Shown: positions 8,741 through 16,330 of the stretch, piece by piece
Layout: each line of letters begins with the position of its first letter
How positions within the stretch are numbered: the stretch's first letter is position 1
Position numbers and translations under genes: made by a program
Notes under the pieces: generated by a model
What the model was told of the DNA's origin: nothing
The model's database searches: none
What the model saw: the letters and a program-made list of their open reading frames with translations, nothing else
From: Lentimicrobium sp.
GTDB taxonomy: Bacteria; Bacteroidota; Bacteroidia; Bacteroidales; Lentimicrobiaceae
Assembly (NCBI GenBank): GCA_019429275.1
Contig: JAHYJC010000017.1
Coordinates: 1-64,000 of the forward strand
Direction: 5' to 3'
Length of the DNA stretch: 64,000 nt

Positions 8741-9796
8741 TCAAAAAAGATCTGCATCGGTGATAAATTTTTCCATCAGTCGCGAAACTCCGGTTTTTTG
8801 GTACTGCTCCCTGCTGAATATCTTCAATTCAGGGGAGGCTGTTTTGATAGTTCTGGTTTCTACATCAACAATAAAAAACCTTGCATGTATGATCTGATGG
8901 GTGAGTATGTGCCGGTAATCTTTTTTGAAAATTGTAATATTTGCATCGGGTGTCAATAATTTTTCATTTGAAGCCATCCGGATTATTTCTTTATCATCCA
9001 TCAACTTTCCGGCTTCAAATAAAGGAAACTCCCACAGTCCGGTCCAGATGTCACCTGCATCGCGTTTTTTCATAAGCAGTCCATCAGGAGTTTGAATTAC
9101 AAGGTAATTAAACCAGCGTGAGCGTTTTTTGATTTCCGGTTTTGATACCGGCAATGAATCAACTTTGTTATGGTTGAAGGCAAAACAATCTTTCTTAAAA
9201 ATACAGATACTGCATTCAGGTGTTTGGGGTTTGCAAAACAAAGCCCCGAATTCCATCACAGCCTGATTATAGGTTCCTGGATCCTGATCACTAATAAATT
9301 CTGTTGACTTCTGTTTTACATCTTTAAAAATGCGTGTACTTCCAACCGGAGCATTGAATCCAAATATCCTTGAAAAAATCCTTACCACATTTCCATCCAC
9401 AACAGGTATTGGTTCTCCGGCACAAATGGATGAGATTGCAGCCGCGGTGTATTCACCGATTCCTTTAAGTTTAATAAGTTCGTTATAAGATGATGGGAAA
9501 ATTCCATTGTATTTTTCAACCACCATTCTGGCTGTATGGTGCATGTTTCGGGCCCTGCTGTAGTAGCCCAACCCTTTCCAGACGGCAAGAACCTGATTTT
9601 CTGTGGCTTTGGCAAGTGTTTCAACTTCCGGGAATGTTTCAGTAAACCGATAATAGTAATCCAGACCCTGACTTACCCTTGTTTGCTGAAGTATTATTTC
9701 TGAAATCCATATATAATAAGGATTTCGGGTATTTCGCCATGGCAAATCCCGCTTGGAGACCTGATACCAGTCTGTTATTTTTTGATTAAATTTCAT
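8741..9796 (-). CDS. mutY: A/G-specific adenine glycosylase
   Basis: MutY removes adenine mispaired with 8-oxoguanine (GO repair). The start is taken as the ATG at 9796 (MKFNQKITDW), giving 351 residues; 13 extra upstream codons are open but have no family support. Visible: catalytic Glu33 in ISEIILQQTR, the helix-hairpin-helix LKGIGEYTAAA (about 110-120), catalytic Asp134 in PVVDGNVVR, and the 4Fe-4S cluster ligands C-x6-C-x2-C-x5-C (CKPQTPECSICIFKKDC). The C-terminal third (about 225-350) is the NUDIX-like domain that reads 8-oxoG, including GDIWTGLWEFP. All key residues are present. It is divergent from the HU gene. Confidence 0.96.
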   Translation of the reverse strand: MKFNQKITDWYQVSKRDLPWRNTRNPYYIWISEIILQQTRVSQGLDYYYRFTETFPEVETLAKATENQVLAVWKGLGYYSRARNMHHTARMVVEKYNGIFPSSYNELIKLKGIGEYTAAAISSICAGEPIPVVDGNVVRIFSRIFGFNAPVGSTRIFKDVKQKSTEFISDQDPGTYNQAVMEFGALFCKPQTPECSICIFKKDCFAFNHNKVDSLPVSKPEIKKRSRWFNYLVIQTPDGLLMKKRDAGDIWTGLWEFPLFEAGKLMDDKEIIRMASNEKLLTPDANITIFKKDYRHILTHQIIHARFFIVDVETRTIKTASPELKIFSREQYQKTGVSRLMEKFITDADLF

Positions 9797-9875
9797 TATT
9801 ATTTTGAAATTAACTAAATTTGAGGCAATTGCCAACTAAAAAATTCAGAATTTTCATTTTGTTTTTAAAAACTCT

Positions 9876-9883
9876 TATATTTG
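9876..9883 (+). promoter_or_regulatory. -7 element of the HU promoter
   Basis: TATATTTG, a perfect TAnnTTTG match. A TTTG occurs at 9858-9861, but its 14-nt spacing is shorter than usual, so only the -7 element is claimed. The leader to the ATG at 9932 is about 44 nt. The element also shows that the upstream TTG/ATG at 9881 cannot be the start. Confidence 0.65.
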
Positions 9884-9931
9884 CAGCCCGTTAAAAAATT
9901 AATTCTCAAATCATTAAAATTTTTAATCAAC

Positions 9932-10216
9932 ATGACAAAAGCAGAAATTGTAGCTGAAATTGCTAGTAAGATCAACGTTGAAAAAGTTGCTGTACAGCAA
10001 ACTGTTGAGGCTTTCATGGACGCAGTTAAAAACTCTCTGGCCAACGGCGAAAATGTTTACCTCAGGGGATTTGGCAGCTTCACTACTAAAAGAAGGGCAG
10101 AAAAAACCGGTAGAAATATCTCTAAAAACACTACCATTATTATCCCTGCTCATAATATTCCCGCTTTTAAACCTGCCAAAACTTTCGTGAACGAAGTTAA
10201 GAACAAGGTTAAATAA
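9932..10216 (+). CDS. HU-family DNA-binding protein (94 aa)
   Basis: A small histone-like protein that bends and compacts DNA. The start ATG at 9932 gives MTKAEIVAEIASKIN, the normal HU N-terminus; the 17 codons open upstream overlap the promoter. Typical HU features: helix pair at 1-45, GENVYLRGFGSFTTKRRAEK with the beta arm (about 46-75), and the C-terminal PAHNIPAFKPAKTF. The arm carries RNISKNTTIIIPAHNIP, close to the HU/IHF consensus RNPxTGxxIxIPA. The length (94) is normal. It is the first gene of a plus-strand block with a 29-residue basic protein and RNase G, an order common in Bacteroidota. Confidence 0.95.
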   Translation: MTKAEIVAEIASKINVEKVAVQQTVEAFMDAVKNSLANGENVYLRGFGSFTTKRRAEKTGRNISKNTTIIIPAHNIPAFKPAKTFVNEVKNKVK

Positions 10217-10244
10217 TAGTTGTTCATTACTAAAAATATTTATC

Positions 10245-10334
10245 ATGCCAAGCGGAAAAAAAAGAAAAAGACATAAAATGGCAACGCACAAGCGGAAAAA
10301 ACGCTTGCGCAAAAACAGACACAAAAAGAAATAG
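10245..10334 (+). CDS. 29-residue highly basic protein between HU and RNase G
   Basis: An ATG-initiated frame of 29 codons, MPSGKKRKRHKMATHKRKKR followed by LRKNRHKKK, then TAG. Twenty of 29 residues are Lys, Arg or His. The middle (KMATHKRKKRLRKNR) resembles the short C-terminal motif of the COX24/AURKAIP1 (mS38) family, a ribosome-bound peptide in mitochondria and bacteria. From memory, closely similar tiny proteins occur at this place in many Bacteroidota. It starts 28 bases after the HU stop. A ribosomal or rRNA-contacting role is inferred from composition and motif; I cannot test homology here. Its size makes it easy to miss in automatic annotation. Confidence 0.75.
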   Translation: MPSGKKRKRHKMATHKRKKRLRKNRHKKK

Positions 10335-10492
10335 GTTTTCTTGTTTGGGGAAATTCCGTCTCAGATCTGCATTCTGCCCACTTGTGATGGAATCTTCCCG
10401 AATTTTGATAGGGTCCTTATCTTTTTTTATGATCCGGTGTTTACAACAACCGCTTCTTTTTGCATTTTGCCACTTTAATACATCCAGGAATT

Positions 10493-12043
10493 TTGAATAA
10501 GGAGCTGATTATCGACGCAGGTCCTTCGGAAGTTAATATTGCACTTCTCGAAGACAAAGATCTCGTTGAACTCAATAAGGAGAAGACCAACAGTAGCTTT
10601 GCTGTTGGCGATATTTACCTTGGAAGGGTCAAAAAGATCATGCCGGGGCTCAATGCCGCATTTGTCGATGTGGGTTATGAAAAAGATGCTTTTTTGCATT
10701 ACCTCGACCTTGGCCCCCAAATCAATTCTCTGAATAAACTCCTGAAACTCTACCTGACCGGAAGGCCTGACTTGCCATCTATGGCAGATTTTGAGCCTGA
10801 TCAGGATATTGAAAAGACAGGCAAAATAACCAACGTGCTGACCTCAAATCAGCAAGTGCTTGTACAAATAGCCAAAGAACCGATCTCTACCAAAGGTCCA
10901 AGAGTTTCCTCCGAAATTTCATTTGCAGGCAGATACCTTGTATTGGTCCCATTTTCAACCCGGGTTTCTGTTTCACAGAAAATAAAAAGTTCGGACGAGA
11001 GAAACCGGTTGAAAAGGTTGATTACCAGCATAAAGCCAAAAAATTTCGGAGTAATCATTCGTACTGTAGCCGAAAACAAAAAAGTTGTCGATCTTGACAA
11101 TGACCTCCGCAACCTGATTGTAAAATGGGATACTTGCCTGGCAAAACTTGCCGGAGCCAAAGCGCCCCAGAAAATATTGAGTGAAATTGACCGCACATCG
11201 GCAATTCTTAGAGACCTGCTGAATGAATCGTTCAATAACATTCATGTTAACGATCCCGGATTGTTTGAAGAAATCCGAACTTACATAAGAACCATTGCTC
11301 CTGATAAAATAGATATTGTAAAACTATTTAAGGGTAAAGTACCTATTTTTGAGCATTTTGGAATTGATAAACAAATCAAGAACTCATTTGGCAAGATCAT
11401 AACCATTAAAAGTGGGGTTTATCTAATTATTGAGCATACCGAAGCCCTTCATGTTATTGATGTCAACAGTGGTCACCGGGTTAATTCTGAGATATCGCAG
11501 GAGATGAATGCACTTGCGGTAAATCTTGAAGCTGCTGCAGAAATAGCCCGGCAACTGAGACTGAGGGATATGGGCGGTATTATTGTAATCGATTTTATTG
11601 ATATGCACGAAGGTGCAAACCGCCGAAAACTCTATCAGGTAATGAAAGAGGAGATGGCAAAAGATCATGCCAAGCACACCATTTTGCCTCCAAGTAAATT
11701 CGGGCTGGTGCAGGTTACCCGCCAAAGGGTAAGGCCTGAAATGAATGTTCAGATTCTTGAAAAATGCCCTGCATGCGGAGGAACCGGCGAAATCAAACCC
11801 AGTATTATTATTATAGATCAGATCGAAAACAATATCCGGTATCTGATTCAGGAACAAAATGAAGTCTTTGTCAGGATTTTGCTCCATCCATTCCTTAATG
11901 CATACCTGATAAACGGATTTCCATCACTTCGAATGAAATGGTATTTTAAATATAAGAGATGGATCAGGCTTCGCCCCATGCCATCCTACCATTTTCTTGA
12001 ATACAGATTCTTCAACAAAGTTGAAGACGAGATCAAAATCTGA
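10493..12043 (+). CDS. rng: Rne/Rng family ribonuclease (RNase G-like)
   Basis: An endoribonuclease of the RNase E/G family, which processes rRNA and starts mRNA decay. I prefer the TTG start at 10493 (MNKELIIDAGPSEVNIALLE), which matches the family N-terminus and gives 516 residues; an ATG 11 codons upstream (10460) is the alternative. Domains: S1-like RNA binding at about 28-120 (GDIYLGRVKKIMPGLNAAFV, DAFLHYLDL), an RNase H-like region, and the catalytic metal site with Asp in VIDVNSG and IVIDFIDM. The zinc-link motif CPACGGTGE follows (about 430). All key motifs are present. It lacks the long disordered tail of RNase E. It follows HU and the 29-residue protein. Confidence 0.93.
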   Translation: MNKELIIDAGPSEVNIALLEDKDLVELNKEKTNSSFAVGDIYLGRVKKIMPGLNAAFVDVGYEKDAFLHYLDLGPQINSLNKLLKLYLTGRPDLPSMADFEPDQDIEKTGKITNVLTSNQQVLVQIAKEPISTKGPRVSSEISFAGRYLVLVPFSTRVSVSQKIKSSDERNRLKRLITSIKPKNFGVIIRTVAENKKVVDLDNDLRNLIVKWDTCLAKLAGAKAPQKILSEIDRTSAILRDLLNESFNNIHVNDPGLFEEIRTYIRTIAPDKIDIVKLFKGKVPIFEHFGIDKQIKNSFGKIITIKSGVYLIIEHTEALHVIDVNSGHRVNSEISQEMNALAVNLEAAAEIARQLRLRDMGGIIVIDFIDMHEGANRRKLYQVMKEEMAKDHAKHTILPPSKFGLVQVTRQRVRPEMNVQILEKCPACGGTGEIKPSIIIIDQIENNIRYLIQEQNEVFVRILLHPFLNAYLINGFPSLRMKWYFKYKRWIRLRPMPSYHFLEYRFFNKVEDEIKI

Positions 12044-12091
12044 TCTTACCCTTTTCAATAATCAATAATCTCACACTGCCGCATTTCTGCG

Positions 12092-12099
12092 TATTTTTG
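12092..12099 (+). promoter_or_regulatory. -7 element of the trpS promoter
   Basis: TATTTTTG matches TAnnTTTG. It lies 44 bases before the trpS ATG, between rng and trpS. No convincing -33 element was seen. Confidence 0.55.
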
Positions 12100-12142
12100 C
12101 AGGATTGAATTTATTATTTGACCAAAAAATCAATATTTCTAA

Positions 12143-13138
12143 ATGGATACAGTTGTAAGCGGTATAAGACCAACCGGAAATCTACACCTTGGAAATTATT
12201 TCGGGGCATTGCGTAATTTTATAAAAATGCAGAATGAAAACAACTGCTACTTCTTTATAGCCGATTATCATTCACTAACTACACACCCTACTCCTGCCGA
12301 CCTGCATGGAAACGTAAAAAGCGTGCTGATTGATTACCTGGCAGCCGGACTGAATCCCGAAAAGGCAACATTATACCTGCAAAGCGACCTTCCTGAAACG
12401 GCAGAACTTTACCTGTTTCTGAATATGAATGCCTATCTGGGTGAACTTGAACGTGTTACCTCTTTCAAGGACAAAGCCCGCACACAGCCTGACAATATCA
12501 ATGCCGGCCTACTTACCTATCCAACGCTAATGGCCGCCGATATTATCATTCACCGTGCCCATAAGGTGCCGGTTGGCAAAGACCAGGAACAACATCTTGA
12601 AATGACACGGACCTTTGCAAACCGATTTAACCGCCTCTATAATGTTGAATATTTTCCTGAGCCGGTTGCTTATAATTTTGGTGAAGAACTGGTTAAAATC
12701 CCCGGTCTTGACGGAAGTACCAAGATGGGCAAATCGGAAGGCGAAGGAAATGCCATCTTCCTGAACGATGACGCTGAAGTGATCAGGAAAAAGATAATGA
12801 GAGCCGTTACCGATAGCGGGCCAACCCAGCCGAATCAGCCAAAATCGCAACCGATTGAAAATATATTTGCTCTGATGAAGGCGCTATCAAAACCCGAAAC
12901 GCTTGCATTTTTTGAAGAAGAATACAACAATTGCCGCGTTCGTTATGGCGATATGAAAAAACAACTCGCCGAAGATGTCATTGCTTTTACACAGCCATTC
13001 CGCGATAAAATAAAGGAGATCGGTTCTGATGACAATTATCTGCAAAAAGTTGTAAAACTTGGCAGAGACAAGGCCCACGAAAGTGCATCAAAAACCATTC
13101 GCGAAGTAAGGGAAATTATCGGGTTTAAGCCTTTCTGA
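12143..13138 (+). CDS. trpS: Tryptophan--tRNA ligase
   Basis: A class I aminoacyl-tRNA synthetase that charges tRNA-Trp. The start ATG gives MDTVVSGIRPTGNLHLGNYF, in which HLGN (15-18) is the HIGH motif. The KMSKS loop is KMGKS at 194-198, a common TrpS variant. GKDQEQHLEMTR (about 145-156) is a conserved TrpS segment. The length of 331 residues is normal. It has its own likely promoter and is not tightly coupled to rng (99-base gap). It is convergent with corA. Confidence 0.97.
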   Translation: MDTVVSGIRPTGNLHLGNYFGALRNFIKMQNENNCYFFIADYHSLTTHPTPADLHGNVKSVLIDYLAAGLNPEKATLYLQSDLPETAELYLFLNMNAYLGELERVTSFKDKARTQPDNINAGLLTYPTLMAADIIIHRAHKVPVGKDQEQHLEMTRTFANRFNRLYNVEYFPEPVAYNFGEELVKIPGLDGSTKMGKSEGEGNAIFLNDDAEVIRKKIMRAVTDSGPTQPNQPKSQPIENIFALMKALSKPETLAFFEEEYNNCRVRYGDMKKQLAEDVIAFTQPFRDKIKEIGSDDNYLQKVVKLGRDKAHESASKTIREVREIIGFKPF

Positions 13139-13167
13139 TACATCCGCTTAAGCCCAATTAACAGACT

Positions 13168-14079
13168 TTACATCCACTTCTTGCGTTTGAAGAGGAAGAT
13201 CATTGACCCGGCCAGAATCAACATGGCAAGCATCACCAGCCAAAAGGAATGGGGGTCGTTCTGCAATGGTAGTCCGACATTCATGCCATAAAGGCTGGCA
13301 ATGAAGGTGAGAGGAAGCAGAATGGATGAAATCAGCGTCAGCACTTTCATGATTTCGTTGGTGCGGTTTGTCTGCAGCGAATCAAAGGTTTTCGATAATC
13401 CTTCCACAATTTCCTGATAATCCTCGGTCATATCCCAGGTTTTCTGGTAATAGTCGAGAATATTGCCCCAGTAATCTTCCATATTTTCGGCAAAACCGGC
13501 TATATCACCCGATTCAAACTTGTGAAACAGCCGCAACTGGGGTTTAAAAATGGTGTTCAGCAGAATAATGTTCTTTCGGGTAAGAGAAATGCGCTCAATG
13601 GTACGCTCGGCCTTTTTATTGAAAAGATCTCTATTAATCAGTTCCACTTCTATTCCGAGTTTGCTCAGCAGCGAGAGCGATTCGAGCATAAGGTGCTCAA
13701 GAATTTTATAGAGCAGAGAGTCGCTGGTTTTTACTTGTCTTATCTGGTAATTGTCTTCGGACTCCTTGCCGCTGTTAAACAAATTTTTAACCACCCAGTG
13801 CGATTTGCCGATGGTAATCACAAAATCGGCTCCCCAGAAAATTTTAACTTCTTTTACTTTCAGAAAACGGTTCCAGCGGTCAAAATAGGGAAAATGCAGA
13901 ATCAGGAAATAATAATCGTCGTAAATATCAATTTTGGGCCGCTGATGGGTTTTGCTCCTGATGTCTTCAATATCGAGGGGGTGAAAACTGAAGTTGTCTT
14001 TCAGGAATTTTAAATCCTCATCGGAAGGGTCAGTAATATGGTGCCACTTCAGAGCGGTTAATGTGATGGTTTCAATCAT
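13168..14079 (-). CDS. corA: CorA family magnesium/cobalt transporter (303 aa)
   Basis: An inner-membrane divalent cation channel. The C-terminus has the two CorA transmembrane helices (VLTLISSILLPLTFIASLYG and FWLVMLAMLILAGSMIFLF) with the signature GMN at the end of the first (LYGMNVG). The N-terminal cytoplasmic domain begins MIETITLTALKWHHITDPSD, the family's usual first strands. I chose the ATG at 14079. The frame stays open to a TTG at 14181, but a perfect -7 promoter element (14122-14129) lies inside that extension, so the longer form would not be transcribed from it. The length of about 300 is typical. It is convergent with trpS. Confidence 0.92.
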   Translation of the reverse strand: MIETITLTALKWHHITDPSDEDLKFLKDNFSFHPLDIEDIRSKTHQRPKIDIYDDYYFLILHFPYFDRWNRFLKVKEVKIFWGADFVITIGKSHWVVKNLFNSGKESEDNYQIRQVKTSDSLLYKILEHLMLESLSLLSKLGIEVELINRDLFNKKAERTIERISLTRKNIILLNTIFKPQLRLFHKFESGDIAGFAENMEDYWGNILDYYQKTWDMTEDYQEIVEGLSKTFDSLQTNRTNEIMKVLTLISSILLPLTFIASLYGMNVGLPLQNDPHSFWLVMLAMLILAGSMIFLFKRKKWM

Positions 14080-14121
14080 GTCGCCCTCCGGATTTAAGAA
14101 CGTGATAAAATCTACATTCGC

Positions 14122-14129
14122 CAAAGATA
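14122..14129 (-). promoter_or_regulatory. -7 element of the corA promoter
   Basis: On the minus strand TATCTTTG, a perfect TAnnTTTG. It predicts a leader of about 38 nt to the ATG at 14079 and decides the start codon against the longer reading frame. Confidence 0.6.
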
Positions 14130-14344
14130 TTTTGGGGGTGTAAAAGTAAATAAATTGATGCGGATAGGTTAAGAAAATCAAATTTTTTCAGGGGGGGGGA
14201 TTTAATGCGGGGAAAAAATTGAATCATCAAATGCTTCAGGCAAAAACTCATGTTCTAATTAAGGTTTTTTAAGCTAACTATTCAGCCTGGTTTATCCGAC
14301 CTACTTCAGTCAGGCAGCCTCAAACTTTACCTTATATTTTTCCC

Positions 14345-14352
14345 TACCTTTG
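14345..14352 (+). promoter_or_regulatory. -7 element upstream of the GAF/fRMsr gene
   Basis: TACCTTTG, a perfect TAnnTTTG, with a predicted leader of about 31 nt to the ATG at 14388. Confidence 0.6.
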
Positions 14353-14387
14353 CCCTCCATTTACATTTACCCGAAAACTAAGCACTT

Positions 14388-14849
14388 ATGCAACCCCATA
14401 AAAAAGCAAGCCGCTATCAGCGACTACTTACCCAGATAGAGCAATTGCTTCAGAAAAGCCCCGATCAGACAGCCGCCATGGCGACCATTGCCGCGGTTTT
14501 GCATCATAAAATGGAGAATTTCTTCTGGTGCGGGTTTTACCGCATAGATGGGACACGTTTGATTGTGGGTCCGTATCAGGGTCCGGCTGCCTGTCAGGTG
14601 CTCGAAGGCAGGGGTGTTTGCCTGGCTGCCGTGGAGCAGAACAAAACGCTGGTGGTGCCCGATGTGCATCAGTTTCCCGGACATATTGCCTGCGACTCAC
14701 GCTCACAAAGCGAAATCGTAGTTCCTGTAAAAGATACGCAGGGCAGAATCACCGCCGTGCTGGATGTCGACAGCAAGGAGCTCAACTCCTTTAATGAAAC
14801 CGATGCAAAGTACCTTGAGCAGATAATAGCGCTTCTGGGCCGGTTTTAA
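14388..14849 (+). CDS. msrC: GAF-domain free methionine-(R)-sulfoxide reductase (153 aa)
   Basis: A single-GAF protein of the fRMsr family (E. coli MsrC/YebR), which reduces free methionine-R-sulfoxide in the cytoplasm with thioredoxin. Diagnostic pieces: NFFWCGFYRID (about 44-54), GPYQGPAACQ, GRGVC, and VPDVHQFPGHIACDSRSQSE. The three redox cysteines of the family are Cys69, Cys78 and Cys102. The spacing between the first two is one residue shorter than I recall for E. coli. The length is normal. With MutY nearby it belongs to general oxidative-damage repair, though there is no operon link. It has its own likely promoter. Confidence 0.88.
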   Translation: MQPHKKASRYQRLLTQIEQLLQKSPDQTAAMATIAAVLHHKMENFFWCGFYRIDGTRLIVGPYQGPAACQVLEGRGVCLAAVEQNKTLVVPDVHQFPGHIACDSRSQSEIVVPVKDTQGRITAVLDVDSKELNSFNETDAKYLEQIIALLGRF

Positions 14850-15161
14850 CAATCATTCTACTGATTTTAATAACATTTTCTGATAATAATTTATAAAATA
14901 TTGAATTTTATTCTTTTTGAAAACGGGGCATTACCTATTCTACAATAAATAATCAAATCTTTGCGTCCCTGCCAGCCGGCAGCCTGCCTGACGGCAGTCA
15001 GGGCTGGTTTGCGTCCTTGCCTGCCTGAATGCCCAGGCAGACAGGCGCGGTTCTTTTATTTTTCGAACCAAAGAGAATTGAACCAGAAACAAAGTCCAAT
15101 GTTGACTGTTTTTGTATAAACTTCTTTAACTTTACGCCTTAAATTACAAAACCTTTTTGTT
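14850..15161. other. Intergenic region with GC-rich palindromic element (312 bases)
   Basis: A noncoding stretch between msrC and buk. It holds the palindromic repeat element at 14960-15046 and a weak buk promoter: TTG at 15102-15104, 22 nt, TAACTTTA at 15127-15134. No credible small gene was seen. Confidence 0.5.
14960..15046. repeat. GC-rich palindromic repeat element (REP-like)
   Basis: Two tandem units, each starting TTTGCGTCC (14960-14968 and 15008-15016), each followed by a GC-rich hairpin. In the first, CCAGCC (14972-14977) pairs with GGCTGG (15002-15007), and an inner hairpin CTGCC/GGCAG (14984-14988 with 14993-14997) has loop TGAC. In the second, GCCTGCCTG (15019-15027) pairs imperfectly with CAGGCAGACAGGC (15034-15046). 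The base composition is much richer in G+C than the surrounding AT-rich spacer. It looks like a dispersed intergenic repeat. Confidence 0.6.
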
Positions 15162-16238
15162 ATGACTTTTGGAATTATCCTGGTTATCAACCCCAAGAAC
15201 ACTTCTTCGAAGATTGCTGTTTACAAAGACTCCAGCATGTGCTTTCTGAAAACCATAAAGTACACCGATGAGCAGATTGCTGCCTGCGGAACTATTCCCG
15301 GCCAGATTGAAATGCGCAAAAATGCCATTTTAAAGGAGTTGCGCGAAAATGACATCAACATCAACAAACTGAAAATTGTGGTGGCTCGAGGCGGCCTGAT
15401 CAAACCGGTTAAATCGGGTGTTTACGAAGTCAACGATAAGATGCGCGAAGATCTGCTGAAAGGAGTTATGGGCATGCATGCAACCAATCTGGGGGGCATC
15501 ATTGCAGCCGATATTGCAGCCATGACCAATGCAGTAGCGCTGATTGCCGACCCTGTTGTGGTCGATGAGCTTGATGATGTTGCACGCATCTCGGGGCACC
15601 CTCTGTTTGAGCGCAAATCGGTTTTTCATGCACTGAATCAAAAGGTGGTTGCCCGGAAATTTGCCAAATCAACCAGCCGTAAATATGAAGACCTCCAGTT
15701 ACTGGTGGTACATGCCGGTGGTGGTGGAATTTCTGTAGGAGCGCACAAAAACGGAAGGGTAATTGATGTTAACCAGGCTTTTGATGGCGACGGACCCTTT
15801 TCAATGGAGCGGGCCGGAACACTGCCAGCAGGAGATCTGGTAAAACTCTGTTTCAGCGGCTCATACTCTCAGCAGGAAATCATGAACATGATTACTATAA
15901 AAGGCGGCCTTTTCGCTTATCTTGGCACAACAAATATCGCCAACATTGAGCAACGTATTGCCGAAGGCAACGAAAAAGCAGGATTCATCATGTATGCCAT
16001 GGCTTACACCCTGGCCAAGGAAATCGGAGCCATGTGTACAGTTCTTGAGGGTAAGCCTGATGCCATAATTCTTTCGGGAGATATGTTCCACAGCAGCAGT
16101 TTTACAGGTAAGTTAAGTGAAAAGATTGCAAAAATAGGCCCCGTTTCGGTTTACCCTGATGAAAATGAACTGGATGCCCTGGCCATGAATGCCATTGGTG
16201 TGATGAAAGGCGAAATTGAGATTTTGGAATATAACTAA
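15162..16238 (+). CDS. buk: Butyrate kinase
   Basis: An acetokinase-family enzyme that converts butyryl phosphate and ADP to butyrate and ATP (or the reverse), or acts on branched-chain acyl phosphates. Seen: the N-terminal phosphate-binding strand ILVINPKNTSSKIAVYKD (start ATG at 15162), VVARGGLIKPV, ISGHPLFERKSVFHALNQK, LLVVHAGGGGISVGAH, and the C-terminal AIILSGDMFHS. The length of 358 is normal for Buk and shorter than acetate kinase. The usual partner, phosphate butyryltransferase, is not next to it. It suggests fermentative metabolism or use of short-chain acyl phosphates. The weak promoter upstream (15102-15134) would give a leader of roughly 20 nt. Confidence 0.93.
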   Translation: MTFGIILVINPKNTSSKIAVYKDSSMCFLKTIKYTDEQIAACGTIPGQIEMRKNAILKELRENDININKLKIVVARGGLIKPVKSGVYEVNDKMREDLLKGVMGMHATNLGGIIAADIAAMTNAVALIADPVVVDELDDVARISGHPLFERKSVFHALNQKVVARKFAKSTSRKYEDLQLLVVHAGGGGISVGAHKNGRVIDVNQAFDGDGPFSMERAGTLPAGDLVKLCFSGSYSQQEIMNMITIKGGLFAYLGTTNIANIEQRIAEGNEKAGFIMYAMAYTLAKEIGAMCTVLEGKPDAIILSGDMFHSSSFTGKLSEKIAKIGPVSVYPDENELDALAMNAIGVMKGEIEILEYN

Positions 16239-16280
16239 GCGCTGAAAAATAAATTACCTGAAATACTTTCAATTTTTTAT

Positions 16281-16288
16281 TAGTTTTG
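16281..16288 (+). promoter_or_regulatory. -7 element of the gldE promoter
   Basis: TAGTTTTG, a perfect TAnnTTTG. Its last three bases are the TTG that would be the farthest upstream start of the gldE frame. Transcription from here would begin near 16293, so translation must start downstream. Confidence 0.6.
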
Positions 16289-16330
16289 TACCGCTTTAAC
16301 GAAAGCACAGTTAATCAAATACTTTCAGTT

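Noticed and set aside
11423-11887. 154-codon minus-strand frame inside rng
   Set aside because: It is antisense to conserved RNase G motifs and has no recognisable features.
14191-14199. Nine-G run upstream of corA as a phase-variation tract
   Set aside because: It lies outside the corA coding region, with a stop codon next to it on the minus strand, and a normal promoter lies between it and the ATG.
14428-14794. Several 80-90-codon frames overlapping msrC
   Set aside because: Arg/Cys-rich translations typical of shadow frames in a GC-richer gene; msrC has all its catalytic residues.
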